Source: Phialophora verrucosa | Lineage: Eukaryota; Ascomycota; Eurotiomycetes; Chaetothyriales; Herpotrichiellaceae | Assembly: GCA_002099365.1 (NCBI GenBank) | Contig: MSED01000007.1 | Span: forward strand, 310,001-374,000 | Reading direction: 5' to 3' | Length of the DNA stretch: 64,000 bases | In this document: positions 41,684-53,052 of the stretch, piece after piece | Numbering within the stretch: the stretch's first letter is position 1 | Layout of the letters: each line of letters starts with the position of its first letter | Position numbers and translations under genes: made by a program | Notes under the pieces: generated by a model | The model's input: only the letters and a program-made list of their open reading frames with translations | Told to the model about the DNA's origin: nothing | The model's database searches: none

Positions 41684-42469
41684 TTTGATGTGTTGAAAGA
41701 AGCCGGAGTAAAGAGGGCGGAGGTATGAATATGTGGGAGCGGGCGCTCGTGAATGAGATAGCTTGATTTGTTGTTGTAGGCGTAGATGGCAAAAGAGACT
41801 GAAGCAAAAAAGTTGAAGGAGAACAGGACAGAAAAAGGTCTGTGACGCCGATGAATGACCAGGACCGAATCCACTCTCAGCGCTCGCTCGCTCTTCTTCC
41901 GGCCGCCTCTTTTGGCGCTTTCTGGCTTCTACTCACGGGATCCACGAATCACATGGGCCCTGTTGTCATCGGCAGTTTTCGGGGACTCAGTCACTCAGCG
42001 CAGGTAGCAATCGGAACAGCATGGTCCCATCTAGCTGCGTCAATTTCGCAAATTAAATCTCTGAGTTATTTCTCCTGTCTTGAAGTTTGATCTATCTGTC
42101 TACTTGTTCTGCTGCATTCGTGGGTACAGTATCTGACTCGATTTGCTATGCGGACGTTGCCAGCTTTGTTTGTGACGTCCTCACTGCGAACGCCCACAAA
42201 GCTCCAACACAGATTCAAAGGATGCAAGGCGAGGCGGTAACAATGACGTAGTCCAAATCTTCGGAACAGCGGCAGCCCCTTGAGACGTCAGAGCTCGAGC
42301 TCGGGTGTGCTCACTCATACCATGACACTGCAGCAACATGATCCCATGGCCCGAAAGCGGTCGTCAAACAGGTGTACACCAGGAATTCGGCAATGTCGAA
42401 ATCTAGTCTGCGCCACAGATGCCACACTGAGGATCTACGAATGCTGTCCCTATCCCAGACTTTAGCACA
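41684..42469. other. Intergenic region, cytochrome c promoter
   Basis: Promoter side of cytochrome c (minus strand) and 3' flank of the oxidoreductase gene. No gene is seen. Confidence 0.6.
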
Positions 42470-43576
42470 CTACTCCATCGTTGCCCAGAATTCGTCAAGC
42501 AGCTCATGTCTCTTCACCGCAAGGTCAAAGTCTGCGTATGGCTTCCCGGTCGCATAAGCTTCATACAACCGGCCAATGTTCTGCCCCTGGGTTGGAAGTG
42601 TTGTCCATTCTTCACCACCCTCGTCGGTGACAAATTCTTCGATTTCGCCTTTCTCGGCGTTGGAGAAACGAAAGCTCGAAGCCTTCGCCATTTGCGGTCC
42701 GGCACTCGCAAACTCGACGGCTAATTCTCCTTTGGTGCCGTATATCCTCCAGGTCGAGCCAGGCGCGCCTATAAACCTGTCTCCTGCTCTCAGGTGGAAG
42801 CTGAATACCGCAGACGGGTGTCGGTCCAAACGCCCCTGCAGAAGGATCTGGTCCGGTGTGTTCTTCTCGTAGAGCTCCTCCGACAGCGACCCGTCGGACT
42901 TCATGATATGCATTTTCCGCCTCAGGTTGACTGCGAGTGGAGTATAACTACCGGGCTTCAACTCTCCCACCGCATACAGTATCGAGTCGAGAACATGGCC
43001 CCCGTAGATGGTGAGCAAATTGCCCCCTATCGCCCGGTCCATGAAATAGTGGTATCTGTCGCTCGCCGCGTTGTTCTGCCACACGTGAATAGCACCCTGG
43101 TAGTTCACACTATGGATTTCACCTAGTGCTCCCGAGTCAATTAGTTCTTTGACCCTCTGTACACTCGGTGACATGCGGCCCTGAAACCCGACGACGGTTT
43201 TCACTTTCTTTTCTTTGGCAACAGCGGCCATCTCCTTTGCCTGTTCCGTGGTTGCGGCAAGCGGCCACTCGACAAACACATTCTTCCCAGCCTTGAGAGC
43301 AGGCATGGCAACATCATAATGCGTGTCTGCTCGTGTTGAGACAACGTAGAGATCGACATCCGGGTCTGCTGCCAAAGCCTCGTACGTGTCGTACGCCCTT
43401 GTCGTCTCGGGCAGATTGTGTGCTTGGATCGCTGCCTTCGTGGATTCTATTGACGAGTTGCACAATGCCACGATTTCGTAGTTGGGAGATTTGACGAGTC
43501 GGGGTAGATGAGCCAGCGGCGCCCAGGCTCCTTTTTTCGCCGAAAGGCCTACGATGCCCACTCGAATTGGAGCCAT
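42470..43576 (-). CDS. Gfo/Idh/MocA-family oxidoreductase (Gal80-like)
   Basis: Intronless, 368 residues from ATG 43576. MAPIRVGIVGLSAKKGAWAP carries the Rossmann loop, in the GLSxxKG form seen in Gal80-like proteins rather than plain GxGxxG. VVSTRADTHYDVAMPALKAG followed by KNVFVEWPLAATTEQA is the family's EKP-type region, with W in place of the usual catalytic-loop Lys (EWPLA instead of EKPLA). A C-terminal beta-sheet domain follows, with GGHVLDSILYAVGEL. The missing Lys suggests either a non-catalytic, Gal80-like regulatory role or altered chemistry; the sequence cannot decide. It is paralogous in fold to the fragment at 1-126. Confidence 0.88.
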   Translation of the reverse strand: MAPIRVGIVGLSAKKGAWAPLAHLPRLVKSPNYEIVALCNSSIESTKAAIQAHNLPETTRAYDTYEALAADPDVDLYVVSTRADTHYDVAMPALKAGKNVFVEWPLAATTEQAKEMAAVAKEKKVKTVVGFQGRMSPSVQRVKELIDSGALGEIHSVNYQGAIHVWQNNAASDRYHYFMDRAIGGNLLTIYGGHVLDSILYAVGELKPGSYTPLAVNLRRKMHIMKSDGSLSEELYEKNTPDQILLQGRLDRHPSAVFSFHLRAGDRFIGAPGSTWRIYGTKGELAVEFASAGPQMAKASSFRFSNAEKGEIEEFVTDEGGEEWTTLPTQGQNIGRLYEAYATGKPYADFDLAVKRHELLDEFWATME

Positions 43577-44245
43577 TGTTGACGTTCTGAGTGCCAAGTT
43601 GGGGGAACGTGGGCGGAAATCAGCGCCACGAGAATTGATGTCGCCTTGATGAGTCGACGAAACGACTCTCTGACCACCGCGGGCAGCACGCAGACAACCT
43701 TGGTCTGTCTCTGTATATATCACAAGCCGTGGGTTTGATGGGTGATATATAGCAAAGGTGGCACGAAGTAGTTGACTTCGAATTGAACAAATGACAGGCT
43801 GACAAATCGGGCGACTTGATTCTGACTGCCCACTTGATCCCCTAGGCGCACTATGACCACTCTTTTTCTAGCTCCGCAAGATGATGGTGTAACACTACTT
43901 GCCAGCTCGCATAGCAATGATGATATCGTGCCGTCTCTGGGCCTTCCTCTGTGCCGAAAGGGATTGCCTGAGAACGGTCCGTCAAGAATCCAAGGAGGGA
44001 GCGTCTCTATGTTTTCAGGGTGAGAATCTCCCACTTATTTCGCTTTTCTTATACCCCATCCACCCTGGCAATGATCTGTTTAAGCTTGTTTCTTTCAGAA
44101 CCGCTGGCCCTCTCGTACTCCCGCTGGAGCTGCTCATTCGTCACCGCCACATGCATAAAGTGTCTTTACCTTTGTCGACCTAGTCACTGATTCCGCGTCG
44201 AGCTCATGCTCACAGTCGACTATTCATAGCTTTCGGCTCGAATAG
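43577..44245. other. Intergenic region between oxidoreductase and PMI
   Basis: Promoter side of the oxidoreductase and 3' flank of the PMI gene. No coding signal. Confidence 0.6.
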
Positions 44246-45627
44246 TCAATGCGCCCCATTGTGCTTCGCCGCGTCGCCGATCTCGCAGAATGCTCTAAAC
44301 GTAACCATCTCCTCGGCGCTGCTCTCCACCACCAACTGCGCGGTCGCACCGACGAAATACACCCAGCCTTCCTTGAAGTCTTCCTTCTTGGGTCCCACGC
44401 TGATGGTGCCTTCTCCGCTAGTGCAGATGATAATGCTCGGTCCGGCGAGACCCTCGAATGTAGCCTTTGCGCCATCTCTCTTGAGCACAGTTCGTACCAC
44501 GCTGAATTCTTCAATGGGTGGGTCATAGAGTAAAGATTCGCTGTTCGAGCTGTATGCCTTGTCATTCAGTGTGACGTACGGATAGTCAACGGGCTGGAGG
44601 AGTTGATCCTCTGGCGGATTATGGTCATATGTCAGAATATCGGTCAGTGTGTTCACGTCTTGAAATTTGGGTGTGAATCCCGCCCGGATGACGTTGTCGC
44701 TACTCGCCATACATTCGATGATATCGCCAGAGATGTATGCGTGAATGTCATCCGCTTTCAGGTACATAGCTTGGCCGGGTTGCAACTTGACGAAGTTAAG
44801 GAAGAAGAGCACGAAGAGACCGATGTCTTCGGGGAATTGGCTGTTGCAGCGTTGGACAAGTTCGCAAAGCTCCTCTGAGGTGTTGACGCTGGGTCCTGGG
44901 GAGATGGAACCTTGCTTGGCCAGGTCTAGGAGAGCGTGCGACTTCTCAGCGACTTCTTCTTTGGAGGATTTCATGAGCGAGCTGAATGCGGTTTTCAGGC
45001 GGGATTTGGCGTCGGCTTCAGATGGCGACGAGAAGTTGGCGATCTCTTCTAGAGCCTTGGCTTCGCTCTCGCCGACCAATTCGCGAAGAGGAGGGATGGT
45101 GGAGAGAAAATGAGCGATTTCCTTGAGCGGGCGGAAGCCGCAGAGCCCTTCGAAGGGAGTGATGGCTAAGGTCATCTCAGGCTTGTGGTTGTCATCTGGG
45201 TAGTTCTTAGGGTCCTTGGCATGGAGCTTCTCGGCGAGTTTCTTATTGGGATGGGCCTGGATCGACAAGGCCTTGTTGATGGACAGAACCTTGAAGAGAA
45301 AGGGGAGCTTCTTGTTGTATTTCTCGGTGATGTCGCTGCCCATCAATGCTTGGTTGTCCGAGACGAGGTCAAGGAGTGATCGGCCTGTGTAGAGGTCCTT
45401 TGAAGGCAGTGACGGGTGGGTGCCCATCCATAGCTCGGCGTAAGGCTTGTCATCTTGTACTGTGAAGCTGTCTGAAGGAGTTGCTGCAGCGTATCTGGCT
45501 GCGGCAGAGTCCTTTCCCTTCTTGCCCCAGTCGTAGCTGTTACAGCCTTGACAGGGTCAACTTCGGTGCGTTATCAATCCAGAGTTCAATACTTACCGCA
45601 TTGAAGACGAATCAGGGGCACCTGCAT
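44246..45627 (-). CDS. PMI1: Mannose-6-phosphate isomerase, type I
   Basis: Exon 1 is 45597-45627 (31 nt, MQVPLIRLQC) and exon 2 is 44246-45546; the 50-bp intron has a GTAAGT donor, and the junction reads CGCNSYDWGKKGKD. The product is 443 residues. Zinc and active-site motifs are present: LSIQAHPNKKLAEKLH, HKPEMTLAITPFEGLCGFRP and KADDIHAYISGDIIECMASS followed by DNVIRAGFTPK. The enzyme interconverts fructose-6-phosphate and mannose-6-phosphate, feeding GDP-mannose for glycosylation and wall mannan. Length and motif order match the eukaryotic family. It lies head to head with SGF29. The call is certain. Confidence 0.96.
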
Positions 45628-46190
45628 GACGTCTGGTTCCAGGGGTGATATTGAGAACTTGTCAAATGGAAAGATCTGCAGAGATTGAGTCGGACGTCAC
45701 GATGAGAATAGTTTGACTCGGAGGCCAGTCTCTAGAGGAAGGAAAAAGAACAAGATGGCGGTGAAGAAGATGGGAGTGGCTTGAGCTCCACTGGATATGG
45801 ACGTTGTCGCAAGCAGTGGCAGGTGTAGATTCGGCAAACGCCTGGTTGGTCTGCGACATGGAAATATCAAACAGAGGCACGTTTGAGGCACTGATGATAC
45901 CGAGTACAGTTCCGGGAAAGCGGTCCGCTCGCCCTCGTGCGAAGTTCTACTTCTGCCAAAACCGCCCGCCGTAGATATTCCGGTGGCTGGTTCTGCCTCT
46001 AGCGTAGTCACGTAGTACAACTAGTGCGGCCAGGCTTCTCGGTGGCCATGAGCAATGACCATGGGCGGCCGTGAGTCTGTCTCATTCTCTTCCTGCATAT
46101 ACGATCCCAGACTTACGGCAGGCATTCTCACACACATCTTGTATCACTACGTGTATTATTGTTGAGAAACGCCATTTATCACTTCCAAAC
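45628..46190. promoter_or_regulatory. Divergent promoter region of PMI1 and SGF29
   Basis: The 563 bp between two start codons on opposite strands must hold both promoters and leaders. I see no specific factor site that I can defend. Confidence 0.6.
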
Positions 46191-47316
46191 ATGTCATCTC
46201 GCCCCAGAGCGGGCCGGGGAGCGACTGGCAGAGATGGTACAGAAGTCCTTGAGAATGATCTGCTCAACCGGACCCTTGAGAGTCTCCGAAAAGTCAAAGA
46301 ATATAACGACAAGCAAAAGGAACTTGGGGACGACATCATGGCTCTTGAAGGCGATATGAAAGCCAACGGACGTGAGTGGGACTATTTTCTATCTGTTCTT
46401 GATCCGCCTGATCAACTGGGTACAGGGACATCCGAACAACTGCAGCGCCTGGATCAGCTTTACAGGGAGATGCTTCGCTACGCGGAGCTGGAGAGGAAAG
46501 TCCAAGAGGAAGAGGACTTTATCAGCAATCTTGCGATCCTCAAGACTCTCAAGACGAGTGACGAACCCACACCGCGGAATGGCCAGTCCAAGTCGCGGAA
46601 GCAGCAGAGATCAAATATTGACTCTGATGCCGTGGATTCACCCGGGCCTAGCCCAGGAGACGGGCGCTCGGAGTTGATGAAACGAGTCAAGGGGACCTCC
46701 CAACGTAGCTCGAGTACAGCGAGCCAGAATCGAGCACCATCAGCCATCAGGGATGATGGCCTCGAGACCAACTTGGGACTTCAAGCCGAAAGGGCTGGGC
46801 TGCTTAGGCCTGAAGTGGAAGTCTTTTATAAATACCCGGACCTCAAGATTCCCAAGGACACCAAGGACCAAAAGGCGCAAGATGAACTCGAAGGCGTAGG
46901 TATCCACGTCATCATAAAGAAAGTGCTACAGGACAGAAAACCGTGAGTCAAAAGAATCCGCTACCGCTGGGAAATGATGCTGATTGAGCTGCAGTATTCA
47001 ATACGACGTGAGGGACCCAGAGGTCGATGCCTCCTCGGGCAAGCCAACCTCTCGGCGGGTCCTTGCAAAAAATCTCCTGCCCATTCCGAAAGATAACCCG
47101 AGCGTCCAACTTTTCAAGGACGGCATGAGCGTGTACGCCAAGTATCCCTATACAGACACCTTCTACAAAGCCACGGTCCAGAGTTTCAAGAAACCCAACT
47201 ACAGCCTGAGCTTTGACGACGATGATCAAGGGCTGCAGACCGTTGAGGGGCGTTTCGTCTTTGAGACCAAGGACACCAAGGACAATAAGCCGAAGGATAG
47301 CAAGCCGAAGAACTAG
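46191..47316 (+). CDS. SGF29: SAGA subunit SGF29 (tandem Tudor)
   Basis: Exons 46191-46942 and 46995-47316 with a 52-bp intron (GTGAGT...GCTGCAG) give 357 residues. The start is ATG 46191 (MSSRPRAGRGATG), preceded by CAAAC. The N terminus is coiled coil (LESLRKVKEYNDKQKELGDD and LDQLYREMLRYAELERKVQE), a basic Ser-rich linker follows, and the C terminus holds the tandem Tudor module: VIIKKVLQDRKP, QYDVRDPEVD, LLPIPKD and VYAKYPYTDTFYKATVQSF, with aromatic cage candidates in the last. SGF29 reads H3K4 di/trimethylation for the SAGA acetyltransferase complex. The protein ends in a Lys/Asp-rich tail. The call is strong. Confidence 0.93.
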
Positions 47317-47493
47317 CTGCTGGGGCCAGACGAACGGCCCATGGTCCGCATGATGGCGGTCCAGGCGTCCACGAAGACTATCTAAGAAGAGCTCGCGCAA
47401 GGTCGGTATTTGCGGCCAGTATGAGCCGGAAACATGATGGGTACGACGAGTTGGAGGAATGAATTGTCTATGGGGAGAGTTGGGCTTTGCTGG

Positions 47494-47976
47494 CTAGATA
47501 GGCGGCACCACTATCTGATCTGTCGTTAGCGTAGGAGTTCTGAGATGGACATTGCTGGCGCGATATCGACACTCACCAGCCCACACCTCGTAGACTAAAA
47601 CTCGGTTCTCTTGATCGAACTCGAGCACATAGGTGAAGACTTCGTCCCAGGATTGCGCCGTGCTGATCCAGGTGAAGGTTGCCTCGCCTCGTACTGATAC
47701 CTTTGAAACCTCGGCGTCGACGACGAAGTTACTGAACCTCATGTTTTCATACTTCAGGTGCGAAGACAGGAGTTGAAAATAGCTCTCTAAACCCGCCCGT
47801 CCTCGAAAGCTACGGCCCAGGAATGGCGCCAATTGAGGCAGGCCATGTTCCACGGCAACGACATCATCCGACGAGGAGAAATGGCTAAGAATCTTCGCGG
47901 GCGCTTCCTTGCTGGCGAAGGAGTGGCAGAATGCTTGGGCCGCGGCGAGGAGGCCGTCTCGTTTTGAGGCAGGCAT
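47494..47976 (-). CDS. SnoaL/NTF2-like domain protein
   Basis: Exon 1 is 47577-47976 and exon 2 is only 47494-47519, joined over a 57-bp intron (GTGAGT...GACAG); the join reads YEVWADQIVVPPI and gives 141 residues. The ATG at 47976 (MPASKRDGLLAAAQAFCHSF) was chosen over a longer frame because the domain starts there. The compact alpha+beta cone fold is suggested by ILSHFSSSDDVVAVEHGLPQ, GRSFRGRAGLESYFQLLSSH and the closing strand YVLEFDQENRVLVYEVWAD. Members bind small hydrophobic ligands or catalyse isomerisation or hydration; no catalytic residues can be assigned. It is transcribed divergently from RIB1. Confidence 0.86.
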   Translation of the reverse strand: MPASKRDGLLAAAQAFCHSFASKEAPAKILSHFSSSDDVVAVEHGLPQLAPFLGRSFRGRAGLESYFQLLSSHLKYENMRFSNFVVDAEVSKVSVRGEATFTWISTAQSWDEVFTYVLEFDQENRVLVYEVWAGECRYRASNVHLRTPTLTTDQIVVPPI

Positions 47977-48291
47977 TCTTTTCGACCGAGAGTGCCTGAT
48001 GGTTTTGGTGCTTACCCAATGCTGCGCGCCGACTGACCAAGCAGCAGAGAAGAATTGCGAAAGTGCGGAGGCAGGGCCGAGGCTGCGGGACATTTCGTCA
48101 GCAAAGCCCACGACCGGCAACGCCCAGTATGACCCCCCGTCTGCCCGCTCCACCGGCAAGCCCATTTCTCCCCTCTTCAGTACTTCAATCGGCTTGTGTT
48201 GGATCGTGTGCTGTTCCTCCTTTGTCGGTCGCCATGGTATTTCTTGGGTTATAGAAACCGGTACACTTTGCCTATACAACTCCGGGCCACG
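47977..48291. promoter_or_regulatory. Divergent promoter region of the SnoaL-like gene and RIB1
   Basis: Only 315 bp separate the two start codons, so promoter elements are probably shared. No defined site is recognised. Confidence 0.55.
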
Positions 48292-49599
48292 ATGGCTCGC
48301 GTTGCCGCCGCCGACCTCCCCTCCCACGCCTCCCCTGTCATATCCCCCGTCCCACGACCGTCGACAGCATACTTGTCCAACTGGTCTGATCTCGACGATG
48401 GCGCCGCTCCCACACCCGGCCTACCGAACAACCTGATCTCCCCGGCCTTTACCCCTCCAGCAACTCCAGGCGCAGGCACACCCTCTCGTCATCTCCATGC
48501 CGAGCCCAGGTCCATTCCCGTCGACACGTCGCTTGACGATCCCGCCGTCAGACAGCCTCGCTTGGTCGAAAAGCTCCCGCATGTCGAGTGTCTAGTACGT
48601 GCAAGGATACCCACGACCTCCGGCGCGGAGATGTTTCTGCATCTATACCAAAACGACTCGGACAACAAGGAGCATTTGGCCATTGTGTTCGGCAACAGCA
48701 TCCGCAGTCGGAGTCTTGATGCGGAGAAGCCCGGGGAAACAGAGATGGACCGCATGATTAGGGGGGCCTACGTGGGAAGACTACGACCGGGACGAACGAG
48801 TTCGAGAGTAGATCCATCCGAACAGAATAAACGACCATTTACCAAGAGGTTACGAAGCGGTTCGGCGCTGAAGAATGTAACCACCGTCCCCGAGGATGGA
48901 GCTCTCGAGATTCCATCTGAGGCCTTGACTGCCGCCGTTCAGCCTCCGCCAGCCACCGACGAACAAAACGCCGAAGAACTGTCAGGTAATCACTCTCCTG
49001 CCAGCCTGAGCACTGTCCTCGAAAATACACACATACGGCCGTCTTCGACGGGCAAGGCTCCCCTCGTCCGTATCCACTCCGAATGCTACACGGGTGAAAC
49101 TGCCTGGTCCGCCCGCTGCGATTGCGGCGAACAGCTTGACGAAGCTGCTCGCCTCATGTCCCTTCCGGGTTCCACCGGCGGAGTCATAGTCTACCTCCGC
49201 CAAGAAGGCCGGGGCATCGGCCTGGCTTCCAAATTAAAAGCATACAACTTGCAAGATCTGGGAAATGATACAGTCGAAGCAAATCTGCTGCTCAGACATC
49301 CCGCCGACGCACGAACATATGGCCTTGCGACTGCTATACTGCAAGATCTTGGGTTGGGAGCCGACAGCGATGCAGAGAAACCAGAGAGCGAGCGGGGGAT
49401 CAGGCTTTTAACCAACAATCCCGACAAAGTGAGGGCAGTCGAAGGACCTGGTAAAGAAGTCAGGGTTAGAGAGAGGGTGCCCATGATCCCTATTGCCTGG
49501 CGCACGGGCGGCATCAAGGGAGTCAGAGGCGCAGAGATCGAGAAATACCTCGAGACCAAGATTGGACGGATGGGACACATGATTCACGAGGAATCCTAG
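48292..49599 (+). CDS. RIB1: GTP cyclohydrolase II
   Basis: Intronless, 435 residues from ATG 48292 (MARVAAADLPSHASP). The first ~90 residues are Pro/Ser-rich and disordered. The RibA domain is split by an Arg/Ser-rich insert of roughly 100 residues (about 165-265), then resumes with VRIHSECYTGETAWSARCDC, whose three cysteines bind zinc, and VIVYLRQEGRGIGLASKLKA with the GTP-binding and catalytic Arg. LLTNNPDKVRAVEGPG follows. The enzyme converts GTP to the pyrimidine that starts riboflavin synthesis. An upstream in-frame extension to 48196 was rejected as leader. The call is strong. Confidence 0.94.
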   Translation: MARVAAADLPSHASPVISPVPRPSTAYLSNWSDLDDGAAPTPGLPNNLISPAFTPPATPGAGTPSRHLHAEPRSIPVDTSLDDPAVRQPRLVEKLPHVECLVRARIPTTSGAEMFLHLYQNDSDNKEHLAIVFGNSIRSRSLDAEKPGETEMDRMIRGAYVGRLRPGRTSSRVDPSEQNKRPFTKRLRSGSALKNVTTVPEDGALEIPSEALTAAVQPPPATDEQNAEELSGNHSPASLSTVLENTHIRPSSTGKAPLVRIHSECYTGETAWSARCDCGEQLDEAARLMSLPGSTGGVIVYLRQEGRGIGLASKLKAYNLQDLGNDTVEANLLLRHPADARTYGLATAILQDLGLGADSDAEKPESERGIRLLTNNPDKVRAVEGPGKEVRVRERVPMIPIAWRTGGIKGVRGAEIEKYLETKIGRMGHMIHEES

Positions 49600-50615
49600 A
49601 ACTGACGAGAGATATATTTGTGCCCAACAACGGCATTGCCACAAAAAGGCGCCTGCAAGATCAACACAAAAGACTTTCCCGCCCATTCCACCGGTTGGGC
49701 CTGCAAAGGGAATAGTGCTTCCAAGCCTCGTTGAATGGAGGCGAGAGCACGTCTCCAGCAGACCGTCCCATAAAGAGAACCCGTGAAGTTCAGTTCCACG
49801 TGCCACGACCGCCAGCTCAACCACGCGGACCGCAGCTTTCGAATGGAGGCAGGGTTGTATATGCTCTCACGAGACCTTATCCAAAAGGATCGTCAGGCAG
49901 CTCAGTCCGACAAACACGCCAGCGATGTTCGGCGAGGAGCAAAGCAATTGCAGACCCGGCCCGTTTAAAAAGCCTCCACGGCACGATCATGATTGCTCAA
50001 TCCAGTCCGCAGCCCTTGTGGCCCCTCAAGCTTGGTACCCGAACCTGTCAGACACTTCCGCCGGTCGCTTGGTCAATTGTCAATCAGTCGATACCTAGTA
50101 GAAAGAAATAAAGGAGGAAAGGAGAGGGGGGTGGGGTGAGGGCAGGGGGTAGTACCTCCTCCGTAGACCCGACCGTCTCCTCCCTCGCTGCGATAGTATA
50201 AGAATAGAGATACAAGTTGAAACCAAAGTTGGGCACGTTTAGTCTAGTACCCAGCCACACATGTGCAGTACGGTACATATGGTGAATGGGATACAATTCA
50301 TACACGCACATATACCACACAATTAAATCATACATTGCACAGAACACACTTTAGGAGAAGAAGAGACTAGAGGCTTCTTGGAATTCTCCATATAGATATA
50401 GGCGAGGAACTCGAGGACAGCCAGACAAGCGGGATTAGCTGATAGACGTTCCCTGTTAATGGTATTCACAATTGCCCTCCATGTGTATGTATGTATGTAT
50501 GTGTATATATTTCGACTGGAAGGATTCAAACGATACAAGAGCCAGCATACCAGAATCCGTACACTCAAGAGTTGATACATTCCAAGCTGCTGTACCTTGT
50601 AACTGGGGCTATTCA
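49600..50615. other. Intergenic region between convergent genes
   Basis: 3' flanks of RIB1 and the mitochondrial protein gene. It includes a G-rich stretch near 50110-50150 and TATG microsatellite steps near 50485. No gene is seen. Confidence 0.6.
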
Positions 50616-51839
50616 TCACCAGATGCCCAACCACAGTTTCCTCCTCCTCTTCTCTGGTTGCGGTTGGGGTTGGTGCTCCTGGTCCTGGTGTGCTTGGTCT
50701 TGACCGAACGGCTGCGCCTCGACGGCCAGCTCGCCCACAGCAGCTCTCCCTCTCCTCGCGGCCTCCTGCTCCTCCCTCAGCACGGCATCCACGCCCTTCT
50801 CCTTGACCAGCCTCAACCTGTCGCCCTGGGCTTCCAGCCTCTTCATGAAGTCGATCTGGTGTTCGCCGGGCTGCATGCCCAGCTTGATCATATCCGCGCC
50901 CGTCAGGACGGTCTCCCTCCCGCCCTGTGTCCGCTCCTTGTTCGTGAGGCCATCGTCCCAGGGCACCAGGCCGCGCACGTCGATGCCCTGGTCTTCGTCC
51001 GCGCCGAGGTCCTCGAGGCCGTGAGCGCGACGGTACAGCCGGCGTTTCTGGGCGTCCAGGATCTTCTGCTGTCGCGACTCGTTCGTCCGCTGCGTCTCGT
51101 ACTCGATGTGCAGGCGCAGGACCGACAGCGTTTCCGAGATATATTCAATCGGGTGGAGCGGGAAGGAGGAGAGCGAGGGGAGCAGATGTGCGTACGGAGA
51201 CGTGCGTACGAAGGATTGGGTCATGGTGATGCAGGCGAGGATTGTGAGTGTGCCCTACATGCCACGGAGGGAAAAGATATCGTTGGTTAGCAACGACGCT
51301 ACTGTAGCGAGCCAGCTCGCTCGTGGTGGATGGAATGCCATTTTTGGTGTGCCTTCGCCCCTCCGTCTCCATGACCGAGCAGCGCGAGAATGTGGAACCC
51401 CCAGAAACTCACTCAGGCTCGCTATGTTACTCACCATTGTAATCCAGAGATGAATCTTCCGATCCGTAAGGAACCAATGCATGAATGTGCCTTGGTTGGG
51501 AAACATGTGCGGGTAGGACCTGTGCTGCTGCTTCGCTTTCTCTTCCGAGGTCGTTCCCTGGTTATACGCGGCGGGCGGCCTGCGTGGGCGATTCAATCGC
51601 GCAGGATGTGACGGCGGGCGGAATTTATCTGGTTGTTCCAACACGATGGGTTTGCTGCTGCTGTTCGTGGAGGCGGCGCGGCAGCTGGTGGTGGTGCTAC
51701 TGCTGATTCGAGGACGAGCATGTTGATATCGAAATTGGTTGCGGATGGTGTTGCGCAGACATTGTCGACACATGGAAAGCGGAGACATCGTTCGGCTCAG
51801 GAGCGCTCTCGACGGGTGTGCACCTTGTAGAGCGTTCAT
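50616..51839 (-). CDS. Putative mitochondrial membrane protein
   Basis: Exon 1 is 51435-51839 and exon 2 is 50616-51254; the 180-bp intron has GTGAGT and TGTAG borders, and the product is 347 residues. The N terminus is rich in Arg, Ser and Thr with few acidic residues (CRQCLRNTIRNQFRYQHARP), as in mitochondrial targeting peptides; an ATG at 51788 is an alternative start. One membrane helix spans the exon junction (HLWITMGTLTILACITM), followed by a conserved-looking, charged helical region (LHIEYETQRTNESRQQKILD and GMQPGEHQIDFMKRLEAQGD). The C terminus is Gln/Pro-rich. I do not recognise a named family; location in the mitochondrial inner membrane is an inference. Confidence 0.82.
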
Positions 51840-53052
51840 CGTGGTGAGCTACCGACCAAGGTTGGTTGCTGCTCATTCTGGTCCTGAGGGTTCAGGTCTC
51901 AAGATGCCAATGAAAATGAGCCAATTAAAATTCCGCCAAGACGGGAATACCCGGGCTCAACTTATCCCACCTGAGAGCCACCCATGTTGACACGCACAGT
52001 ACGGAGCATTGTAGACTTACAGCATGATGAAGAGGACTTGCGTTATGGGCCCTCTCGCCAGCTTCAACGCGCCCATGGTTACCTGATGAGGTGGGCCATT
52101 CAATTTCTTATGCTAGGATCTCTCCGGATATTCAAAACGATCAGATTAGAACGATAGAGATCATTCTCACCTACCACCGTCTGGGAAGTGCTTCACCCTT
52201 CATCAGACTAGACCTTGCACGTCCAATATCTCCAACACGTTGTCACAGGATCCCAACCTTCTTCAACTTTCAGATGTCATCATATCGGTTCGCCAGCGCC
52301 ACCCGAGATACCTCGTGTCCACTCGAAGAAACAGCCCGTTTCATCTCGCACCAGTCGCGTAGGGAGGACATAACTACTAACGGAAGCAGGCAGAAAGGAA
52401 CACTTCTAACAATTTCAGGGCACAGGAAGATATATGAATGCCAGTGTGATCCAATATCGCATTGATTGCTCAAAAGTTATCTCCGTCAATTCGGAAACCG
52501 CGAATCCGGGTATGGTCTTCAAACACCGACCAACAGATACCAGTTGGAACACCACAATAATCCATAAACCACGTCCTGTCCATACATATGGTATCTAGCT
52601 GTACAGCCTCTCACTTCCGAGGGCGGTTAACAAATGAAAACTGTGTCGCTGTCTTAGCTGACAATGCCCAACACGCTGGCAATCCCAAAATGCGGCCTCA
52701 TACAAAGCAAAACAAAGTCGTCGTCCGATCCCAATTCTTCCAGAACACCTCTCACCCAGACCAACGCGTTCCCATGCAAGTGAGCCCGTTTCAGGGCTGT
52801 GAGAATTGAAAACCGCACGTATCGTGGACTTCTTCGAGGAGACAGGCAGCGCTTGGTGAGGTAGTTCTCGCGGTCTGTTTCATAACGCCGCCAAATAGAT
52901 ATCCGCTCATAAATCTGCTTTCATAGGATACACCTTTCCACTTCTTTTCGTACAGGATATCAGGCAGAGTATATCGTGCTAAGATGGTCAGAACAGGTAC
53001 TTTTCGGATCTGAAAGAGTGTGGTGACTTGGCCAGTGCATAGCCATCGTCGA
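51840..53052. other. Intergenic region between two minus-strand genes
   Basis: Promoter side of the mitochondrial protein gene and 3' flank of the kinase gene. Frames up to ~124 codons show no domain. Confidence 0.55.
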
